The notes under the pieces: generated by a model | Database searches by the model: none | The model's input: only the letters and a program-made list of their open reading frames with translations | Told to the model about the DNA's origin: nothing | Source of the DNA: Dermacentor variabilis | Taxonomy: Eukaryota > Arthropoda > Arachnida > Ixodida > Ixodidae | DNA length: 64,000 nucleotides | Assembly (NCBI RefSeq): GCF_050947875.1 | Contig: NC_134576.1 | Location: 58,036,255 to 58,100,254 of the forward strand | Direction of reading: 5' to 3' | Position numbers and translations under genes: made by a program | Shown: piece after piece, positions 56,326 to 64,000 of the stretch | How the letters are laid out: each line of letters begins with the position of its first letter | Numbering within the stretch: position 1 is the stretch's first letter

Positions 56326-56898
56326 AGCTATAGCTATTCTAATATATAGCTTATTCTCTTATATATAGCTTATAGCTCTTCAATAACTTATTTTCTTTCG
56401 TTGTTCGGTTACTTACGCAATCTCTTCTTTCAACTTAAATAATTTCTAGCCATCGTTGTCTGATCTACTGTGGTAGAACGCATAGCAGTTCCTTATTATG
56501 ACTGGCTGCTGTGGAATGCGCGTGAATTTTCTTAATGATATTTCATGTCTCTCTATTCTGCATATCACTAAGATTTAAGTATTTTGCTAATGTTGCATCA
56601 TGTCATGGAATAGTGTCAGGCTACCCAGGCTATCTGTTCTTTGTTCATCTATCCTGATCAGTGTAGTCGTTAGTATACCGTTACTAAGTATAAGGCCTAG
56701 TCGATACATCACCGCCTTTTTCTGGATTGCCGCGTTACCTGTCCATTAGACATTTTTTTCTTGGTTACCTACTACAATAAAGTTGTGTTTTTCGCACAGA
56801 TCCAGCTCTAGCGAAGCATGTAATCAGTCACTTTTAGATTCATAATATTCGCATAATATCTCCTACTAGCAACACTGGCATGATTTTCAGAACTCAGT
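56326..56898. other. No firm feature
   Basis: Starts with a TATAGCT low-complexity patch (56326-56380). The rest is AT-rich with no calls. Confidence 0.3.
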
Positions 56899-57266
56899 GT
56901 TAATACGTCATCCTGACGACAGAGTAAGACAATGTGAAAACTGAGTTCGGAATGTATCCCTTTATTCGGCAAACATGTGTGCAGAAACCAAGTGGCACAG
57001 AAAGCACAACAATAGCAGTGGGCAAAGTTGGCGATCGCCGAAGCGTGATCAGCGGGTCAAGTGCGTCGGCTATTCATACGTGGCAGTTCCATAGTTCCAG
57101 CGCAATCGCTGGTGCCCGTGTGTCTCCACAAAATAAAACACAATTCTCGTCACGCTTGCAATCTCATTGCAGAAGGGTAGCCGACCACGCAGGTTACCAA
57201 CGTGAATCAGTAATAACATTCAAAAAAGTTCCGGTACACGTAGGCGCAACTTGCGCTTAACGATAC
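56899..57266 (-). repeat. Solo Gypsy LTR, minus orientation
   Basis: Read on the minus strand it begins near TGTATCGTTAAGCGC (57266), contains GCCGACGCACTTGACCCGCT, GATCACGCTTCGGCGATCGC and AATAAA (56966-56961), and ends ATGACGTATTAACA at 56899. The core matches the LTR at 52204-52513. There is no internal region on either side. Outer limits are approximate. Confidence 0.65.
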
Positions 57267-57474
57267 ATTAAAGTGGCAGAGCGTGGAATAGGGTGCCCGG
57301 AAAACGGTTGAACAAATGATAAAAAAAATTCTGTCGATAATATTGTTTTAAATCCAGTCATTGAATTATCTGTTTGATCGCTGCTCTCGCCACCGTTTCA
57401 TACGTAAGCTACTGCCAGCCACATCGTTTTTCGTACCTTGTTAAGCTCTTTACATGTTTATTTTACCCTTTCTC

Positions 57475-57710
57475 TTTACCCGCCGTGGTTGCTCAGTGGC
57501 TATGGTGTTAGGCTGCTGAGCACGAGGTCGCGGGATCGAATCCCGGCCACGGCGGCCGCATTTCGATGGGGGCGAAATGCGAAAACACCCGTGTGCTTAG
57601 ATTTAGGTGCACGTTAAAGAACCCCAGGTGGTCAAAAATTTCCGGAGTCCTCCACTACGGCGTGCCTCATAATCAGAAAGTGGTTTTGGCACGTAAAACC
57701 CCAAATATTA
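57475..57710 (+). mobile_element. Ruka-type tick SINE with target duplication
   Basis: The best-preserved copy. A tRNA-like head (CCGCCGTGGTTGCTCAGTGG) carries a clear B box (GGGATCGAATCCCG). The body has GGCCGCATTTCGATGGGGG and ACACCCGTGTGCTTAGATTT, and the tail has GGCACGTAAAACCCCAAAT. A perfect 13-bp duplication, TTTACCCTTTCTC, lies at 57462-57474 and 57711-57723. It is probably mobilised by a LINE, since it encodes nothing. Confidence 0.92.
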
Positions 57711-57723
57711 TTTACCCTTTCTC

Positions 57724-58221
57724 ACTTCCTTGCTCGCCTAATGGGCATGACTACGCCTACACTATCTTTGACAAGTTGTTGCATCACTACCATATAAAAT
57801 TGGCAGTGACCGGCGTATGCTCCAAAAATGATCAGTGTCGATCGAAAGGTGAAGCACTGACAGCGATAGGAAGATTTAGCGTTGCGCTCCACCTTCTCGG
57901 GTGGTGCTCTAATTTCACGCGGTTCTGACTAACGCTGATGCGCCAGAATTTCTGGCATCCTTGAATGTTCCAACAGGCCGTGCAGGGTCTTCAATGACAC
58001 AGGTGCCGCCACTTTGCCCGTAAAGAACCGCGCCAATAAATTTACGTCACTTCCATGTGTGATCGTTATCATTATTTTCCACTTCTATATTTTATTTGTC
58101 TTAGAATACGTAGGATAAATTACATGCGCTTTTAATGCTATGTTTGCTGGCTGCCGTTCTCAATGGTTTTAGAAATAATATAGCCGCGAATACAACACGC
58201 AGTGTGAATAATTTCAGTGAG
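57724..58221. other. No feature recognised
   Basis: Spacer between the SINE and the CR1/L2-type LINE tail. Confidence 0.3.
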
Positions 58222-58616
58222 ACAATTTTATTTATTTATTTTATTTACTTATTAGAGTACCCTAAGGGCTCGTAAGGGCATTACATAGGGCGGGGGACGA
58301 AAAAGTTCAAGCATAAGTGAAATCTGTACAATGCAAATTTATGAAGGCATGGGAACTATAAAAAATGATCTAAAAATCTAGCAGAAGCAAACAAAAATAA
58401 AAAAGGAAAGAAATAAATAAAAGGAAAACGGAGTTTATACAATGTTTAGTACCGTGAAGTACGCATAAGAACCTAAAATGCGATGCAAACAATCAGTACC
58501 CATCAGAACACGAGTTTAAGGATACAATCGAATGATTTAGGTAAACAGCCTACACAGATACATATCAGGTGAAACAGATTGAATTTTATACAATGCCAAG
58601 CACGTTAAAACACTGT

Positions 58617-61445
58617 TTAAGTAAATATTGAAGCAAATGTGAGTTCGGACAGGTTGATAAACTCTAAAAAGGTTAGCAGTGCAGCATTAAATAATGATGA
58701 TTCCGTAAGCGAGACAATGTTTGCAAGTAGCGAGTTCCATTCGGCAATAGATAAAACTAGAGGCGAATTTCGATAAGCGTTAGTCCTGGCAAATATAGAT
58801 TTTACTGTATGAACATGGTCTGTGCGGGTCGAAATTTCGGAAGCGGGAAGAATATGTAGGGGCTCGAGCGATTGCAATGTTGCTGTGTTAATGGCTATGG
58901 AATAAGCAAAACCGTGATAATTTCCTGCGCATATCAAGAGAAGGGAGATTAAGTAATTTCTTTAAGTCGGACACACTTTTATATCGAGAGTATGAAGTTA
59001 AGATGAATGGCGCAGCTTTATTTTAAACTGATTCGAGTAGGTTCGTGAGATTAGAGGGATGGGGGTGCCAAAATATGGACGGATATTCTAAAGAAGGCCT
59101 GATGAGAGAACTGTATGCGCGAGGTCTGGTATCTGTGTTAGCAAGGTGTAAGTGCCGTTTCAGGTAACCGAGTTTTTTGCATGCTTTTGGGGTGATGTGT
59201 TAAATTGAGCATTCCAGCCTAAAGTGGAGGTAAACAGGACACCCAAGTACTTGATTGAAGATACTGAGTCAACAGTAATACCGCGTATAGCATGTTCGTC
59301 AGAGGTGGGTCGAGTTATCGAAGCAAATTTCTTGTGTTTAATTTTGGCTATGTTAATTTCCATCCTCCATGTGTCACACCAGTCAGTTAATTTTCTTAAA
59401 TCAGACTGCAGCACAGAGATGTTGGTAGGGCAGCCTATTTCATTATACAATATGCAGTCATCTGCGAAGAGATGTATTTGTGAGGTAATATTAGTTGCGA
59501 TGTCATTGATGTATATTAAACATAGCAGTGGCCCAAGGAGGGATCCTTGAGGAACTCTCGAAGTGACATGAGGGCAGTTAGAAAAGCAGTTGTTTACACT
59601 GATTACTTGAAATTGGTTCGTTAGGAACTCCCCAATCTATCGCGTCGTGTTGTAGTCAAGCTGTAGGTTTCTAACATTCAGTTTTAGTTGATTATAATGT
59701 ACTCTGTCGAAAGCTTTAGAAAAGTAAATAAAAATGACGTCTGTACTAATCAGTCTGTGCAAAGAAATGTGAATATCTTTTACAAGCTGATAAATTTGCG
59801 TCTGACATGAGCCATTTTTGGCGGAAGCCATGTTGGTTATTGAGGAGCAGGTTATTATCGTATAGAATATCCTACTGCATCCTATTAAGGTATAGGATGT
59901 GTTCCAATAAATTGCAGCTAATAGATGTCAGTGATATATGTCTGTAATTATTAGGGTCTGCTGTACCACCAGATTTAAATACCGGTATCACTAATGCTGA
60001 TTTCCAGTCTTCCGGCAGGCACCCTGTATTGAGAGTTAATAAAACTGAAGAGTAGTGCGAGGCTAATTTTAGAAGTTTAGCACTTATACCGTCAGGGCCT
60101 GGTATGGTTTTATGAGAAGGCCTGTCAATTGCACGAGAGACGCCATGTTCCGTTATTGAGATGAATGAAAAAGGGAATCGAATACATGGTTGCTCAAGTA
60201 TATGAGTGTTATCAAGTGGCAGTAAAAACTGCAGAGAAGCATTTGGTAAATAGCTCTGTGCCGTCTTTTGTGTTAAGCACTGCTCCGTTTTCGGAAATTA
60301 GTAAGGCAGCAGTGTGATTTGGTTTTGTGTCAACTACTTGCCAAAACTTTTTTGGATCAGTTTTTATCATATTGGGAAGGGTACAAATAAAAAAGTTGTC
60401 ATTAGCTTCGAGAATTCTGTTTCTGTATGGCGCGCTTTGGTTTTGTAATTTTGCCAGCCCTCTGGTGTATTGCTTCGGCGAGCTTTCGTGAACGCTCACA
60501 CTTCTTCACTTCGCTGTTAAGCCATGGATCGTTCTGCCTTGAGCTGATGGTCATTTTTGGTATACATGTAGTCTCAACTTCTTTGAGTTTATCGTGGAAC
60601 AAGCTCCAGTTATCATCTACCGTTCTGTTTTGAAAATTGTTTGCAAGTTCGGCTGTAAATGAGGCTAACATACCAATCATTCTGCCAGTGTCGGCGCGTG
60701 CATAGTTGAGAATGCATTTTTTTCGCTGTATATTTCTCGGCAGGTTTCAATGCAAATGAACATTGCACCACCCTGTGATCACTTAATGGTTCTAGCACAT
60801 GTGTCGCCGTAAGGTCTGGATGATTTTTTAAAATAATATCTAGTGTGTGTTTCCCCCGAGTGGGGTCGCGCACGACTTAAGTGATGAAAATACAAGGTTT
60901 GTAGAAAATGAAGACACTCAGATCTGTTGCTATTTTCCTTTAAGGAAGAGGGTGACTACTCGATACCTGGGTAATTAAAGTGACCCCCTAATATCACTAT
61001 GCATTTTGAGAACTGGAATAAGACCTGTTGTAGAGCATCATTCAAAAAATGAACAAATTCCAAAGGGCTATCAGGTGGACCATAGCATGCACCAATGCCA
61101 TTGCGCATGTCCGATACGTGCAGAGACCCACACTATTTCAAGAAGAGAGTAGATTATCACTACAGACGGTTGATAGTCATCTTTTATGACCACAATAAAT
61201 CCGCCTCCTCGGAAGCCTTCCCGGTCCTTTCAAAAGATTACAAAAGATGGGTCAAGTGCAAGTTCGCTGTTACTGATGTCACTGGAAAGCCACCTTTCCG
61301 TACCTGTTACTATATCGGTGGTGCAAGAAAGTATGAGCGTTTTCAGTGCATAAATTTTATGAAATGGGCTGCGGAAATTTGCCAAGAGCAACGGGGCTGC
61401 ATGTACGGACGCAAACTTACGCCTCTTAGTTGTTTCAACCTGTAA
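58617..61445 (-). pseudogene. endonuclease-reverse transcriptase (ORF2) of the CR1/L2-type LINE, many breaks
   Basis: On the minus strand endonuclease begins near 61440 and shows RWLSSDISNSELALDPSF (about 61280), RGGGFIVVIKDDYQPSVV and GACYGPPDSPLEFVHFLNDA, then FSKCIVILGGHFNYPGI (His where Asp is usual). It continues HTLDIILKNHPDLTATHV and EPLSDHRVVQCSF at 60873-60613. A linker at 60680-60402 has PKMTISSRQNDPWLNSEVKK. RT follows: TDPKKFWQVVDTKP (60499-60212), IFIYFSKAFDRVHYNQL (59831-59637) and LRKLTDWCDTWRMEIN (59450-59160). The C-terminal tail is at 58937-58617. Frames change at every block and stops are present, so it is inactive. Confidence 0.78.
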
Positions 61446-61494
61446 GACATTATTAGTGACTGAATCAAACCGGTAAACAGAACCTTTAAAATGT

Positions 61495-61580
61495 CATCAT
61501 CATCATCATCATCGTCAGCCTGGTTACGCCCACTGCAGGGCAAAGGCCTCTCCCATATTTCTCCAACAACCCCGGTCATG
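61495..61580 (-). mobile_element. 86-bp 3' end of the RTE LINE, nested, with 8-bp target duplication
   Basis: It equals the last coding codons (GEAFALQWA) and the TCATCA tail (61495-61514) of the RTE family at 35161-38878. It is flanked by TAAAATGT at 61487-61494 and 61581-61588. An extreme 5' truncation inserted between ORF1 and ORF2 of the CR1/L2-type LINE. Confidence 0.85.
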
Positions 61581-61585
61581 TAAAA

Positions 61586-61660
61586 TGTAGAGACATAAGA
61601 GACATAAGAGACACATGTAGAGACATGTAGAGACATTAAAATGTAGAGACATAAAACAAA
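61586..61660. repeat. Short tandem array of GTAGAGACAT-type units
   Basis: GTAGAGACAT and shortened variants (GAGACATAA) recur about seven times directly beside the nested RTE fragment. Confidence 0.65.
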
Positions 61661-62504
61661 TAGAAAAACGTTCGTTACCTTCACGATTGCTCTTAGCAAG
61701 TTCGCGCAACTTCCTACGAGCCAACTGTACCTTCGGCGAAAAGTCCTCTTCTATCGACACTTTAGGGGACTCGAGCTTTTTCATTTTGTGGGATTTTGTA
61801 GGACTTCTGTTTTAGATTTAAAGTTGAGAAATTTGATAATAATAGAATGGTGAAAACTGTGACGGCGCTGACCAATACGATAAGTACGTTCAATGTCTCC
61901 AAAGTTGACGTTCAAGTGAGTGGCACAAAATTCCTTCACAATGGCTTCGGATTCGGCATATCTTTCATGACCCTCTTCGTGTATACCAGTGATTATACGG
62001 TAATTGCTCCTCATTCTGTTACTTATGTCGTCCACAACATCGACGAGTTCTTCATTTGCTTTAGATATGTTTGTCTTAAGTTGCTGAACAAAATTCTTGC
62101 CAGCGTTAAAGTGCTTTCTGATTTTCAATACACTACTAATTTTTTTCAGTGGTCGTGACACGAGTATTTGGGCTTGCAATTTGTTCGTTAACTTGTTTCG
62201 AATCGGATGAAATTTCTTCACGAAACTCTTTCAGAAAGGGCAGCACGTCCTCAATCTTGGGCCCAGGGTTACTCGCTACGTCTCCAGCTCGAAGCAAGAG
62301 CAGAGTGAGACAAATGCACAGCAATGTCCATGAGGGTCTGGGGCTAAGCGCGCGAATAAAGCACGAGCTGTCATGCAAAAGTTCATCCCCACTGTGACTG
62401 CGGCAAGCAAACAAACCAATGCGTGCGCGGTATGTGCACAGATCAACACACATTTGAACATCAAAAAGGCACATAGACGGGGAATCAACGGCGACAAAAA
62501 TCAC
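61650..62504 (-). pseudogene. ORF1 of the CR1/L2-type LINE, with hydrophobic leader and 2A-like motif
   Basis: Frame 62504-62136 contains a hydrophobic run (LLCICLTLLLL) followed by RAGDVASNPGP, a 2A-like translational-recoding motif at 62285-62259. The consensus is D-(V/I)-E-x-N-P-G-P; here Ala replaces Glu. A frameshift near 62150 leads to 62221-61781. That frame has a coiled-coil-like stretch (NFVQQLKTNISKANEELVDV) and an RRM-type Gag domain (NVNFGDIERTYRIGQRR, SIIIKFLNFKSKTEVLQN). Another shift near 61782 continues with VSIEEDFSPKVQLARRKLRE to about 61650. ORF1 proteins of such LINEs bind element RNA. 2A motifs at the N-terminus are known in several non-LTR clades. Confidence 0.78.
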
Positions 62505-62536
62505 CTAGGGCTAATCGAACAACTCAACATTATGGC

Positions 62537-62825
62537 CTACCTATGACAGGAAAACGCACAACTCAGTACATGCTGCTTGTGGCCACCAATCCCAACGAGT
62601 TGCTGCAGTGCTGGTGCCTTTATAGGTCCAGGTGGCGCTGCTTCCGACACCGGCGATGCAGACTCAGTGAAGTTCGCTGCGGAACCAAGATAATCTTCAG
62701 GTGATGCAGAGCTTCGGTTTTTGATCATGGGCGGCCAGGCAGCACACGGTGGCAAGCACGAGTCAACCTATGACAGGAAAACGCACAACTCAGTACAGGC
62801 TGCTTGTGGCCGCGAATCCCGCTTG
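62537..62825 (-). repeat. Direct repeat in the LINE 5' region
   Basis: A unit of about 55 bp (CCTATGACAGGAAAACGCAC then ACTCAGTAC and GCTTGTGGCC on the plus strand) occurs at 62538-62592 and 62766-62820, 228 bp apart. Between them the minus strand has CTATAAAGG (TATA-like, 62618-62626) and a 63-codon Ser/Pro-rich frame starting MIKNRSSASPED. This resembles tandem 5' promoter monomers of LINEs. Confidence 0.6.
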
Positions 62826-62850
62826 TGGCCACAAATAGTGCTAGCAATAT

Positions 62851-64000
62851 ATACTGAATGTCATGGATAAGTATATATATACGGAAATATATGTGGAGTC
62901 TTACGGCAACACCTACGATGACGGTGAAGGCAAAATTTCGCCGGGAGTCTCCATATAATCGATATTGCAGTTACAAAAAGTGTGTTTCGGTCAAAGTGTA
63001 CATATTCGTAGCTTAGTTATTGAGCTGCGTTTGAGTTATCACTCATTTATGTTGTTTCTAACCAAAATACATTTTCATGTAACAAAGTGTGCGAATCAAG
63101 GGTTATTTATTGTGCGGCGTATCTTACATCCTTGCGACTTATCTTTGCTTCTTGGTGTTCTGTCGCTTTACTAAGCCCTTAATTCCTTTTTTCGACAGTG
63201 TGTTGGCCGTTTTAAAAATCCACTGCACCTGCCGTGAATCGACGTCCTACAGTGGTGGCTACATTTCGTTAAATTGTATCCCGTCACACCAACCTCAAGC
63301 AAGCCCACCTTCCTTAGTTCGCTAGTTCTTTGTTCGTATCAACTAACGATACGCAGAAACTGTGCCACTTCGTGTCACCGTTATTTTCAACACCGTTGCA
63401 TTTTTTTCAATGCAGTACAAATTCTATGGGTGTATTACCATTGACCAGGTGACGTAAACATGGTTCGTGCAATTGTCTAACGACTAGTCGAAAATCAGGT
63501 CACAAGTTGTACCTCGCTCGCTTACACCCATTCAATATTTATTAAAAAACGAATTATCACCAAGTGTAAATTCGGGTCGAGGGCCGCCGTAGAAATCGTG
63601 CCGTTGCCGTCATACGACCATCGTCAACGTGGTCGTCATGTTGCAGCTGTCCTGACATACGCATGCTCGCGCTGCATATGCAGCAGATGGATTTACGCTA
63701 GCACGTTCGTCCACCGGTTATAGCTTTGCAGAAGCCCAAATATGCTGTTTAGGATTCCGCAAAACCTACAAGGCATTTGGCATAACATCGATTCCCGCAC
63801 TGCGCGGGGTCAGCATTAGTTCTTTTTCTGCGACGATTATTTGTCAAAAGGAAGATTTCGCTAAAATTTACGCTAAATTTCGCAAATATATGTGGTCAAT
63901 TTCATTACTGCATCTGTCAAGAGGCGTTATAGCTCGATTGCTAAAACGCTCAGATAGCAGAGCACCGCATCGAGAGAACACAGAGCTTCGGCGACACAGG
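62851..64000. other. Right edge, no gene recognised
   Basis: AT-rich to about 63550, with a TATATATA patch near 62872. It is GC-richer afterwards with degenerate GCCGTCAT/CGTCGTCAT words at 63600-63650. No exon, LTR or SINE found. Confidence 0.35.

Larger units (their letters stand above)
58222..62850 (-). mobile_element. CR1/L2-type LINE with ORF1 and ORF2, decayed
   Basis: A minus-strand element of about 4.6 kb. A 5' region with a long-spaced direct repeat (62537-62825) leads to ORF1 with a 2A-like motif and an RRM-like domain (62504-61650), then ORF2 endonuclease and RT (61445-58617). The 3' UTR has GTAATGCCCTTACGAGCCC, and a TAAA-rich tail lies at 58222-58256. Lack of RNase H, the ORF2 tail and the microsatellite end fit the CR1/L2 group. 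An 86-bp RTE fragment is nested between the ORFs. Confidence 0.8.

Noticed and set aside
61095..61445. A 116-codon plus-strand frame (RVDYHYRRLIVIF..., Cys-rich end)
   Set aside because: The opposite strand reads clear LINE endonuclease motifs through the same bases (RGGGFIVVIKDDYQ, DISNSELALDPSF), so this is an antisense shadow.

Overview
The window is a eukaryotic, repeat-rich stretch that looks like a hard-tick (ixodid) genome. The strongest evidence is four copies of the tRNA-derived SINE family known from ixodid ticks (Ruka-type), together with tick-type Gypsy LTRs and RTE, CR1/L2 and I-like LINE remains. There are no operons, ribosome binding sites or CRISPR arrays. Almost every long reading frame belongs to a transposable element. 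Host coding sequence is limited to one convincing exon plus a few weak candidates.

Layout. 1-5093 (minus): 5' part of a Ty3/Gypsy LTR retrotransposon whose pol order is integrase before reverse transcriptase, with a SAP-like plus SCAN-like Gag (Gmr1-like architecture). 5399-7317 (minus): a second, decayed Gypsy. 9996-10184: a hairpin insertion with a 13-bp target duplication. 11019-11260: SINE. 13185-18200 (minus): two CR1/L2-type LINE remains, the larger split by a nested I-clade LINE (16364-17660). 21690-22365 (plus) and 25081-26290 (minus): further I-clade pieces with RNase H. 27010-27370: degenerate palindromic satellite. 29.5-33.3 kb: AT-rich, no gene seen. 33300-33449: a compound palindrome that could fold as a three-way junction. 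34053-35008: TIR element with no visible gene. 35161-38878 (plus): nearly full-length RTE-clade LINE with a tRNA-like 5' head and a nested repeat in its 5' UTR. 40313-40555: SINE. 42.6-44.3 kb (minus): possible spliced host gene. 45-49 kb: two diverged copies of a GC-rich repeat, a SINE and a LINE 3' end, flanking the N-terminal exon of a CLCA-like gene (48159-48328, plus). 49980-50101: long hairpin. 50936-56325: a 5'-truncated RTE copy (plus), an LTR fragment and a full-length decayed RTE copy (minus), so that two RTE copies face each other. 56899-57266: solo LTR. 57475-57710: SINE. 58222-62850 (minus): CR1/L2-type LINE with both ORFs and a 2A-like motif in ORF1. The right end has no gene that I can see.

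The elements do not work together as a pathway. The window reads as a nest of retroelement insertions of different ages in intergenic or intronic DNA near a CLCA-family gene. The most interesting signals are the Gmr1-like Gypsy, the tRNA-headed RTE LINE, the 2A-bearing LINE and several large hairpin repeats.
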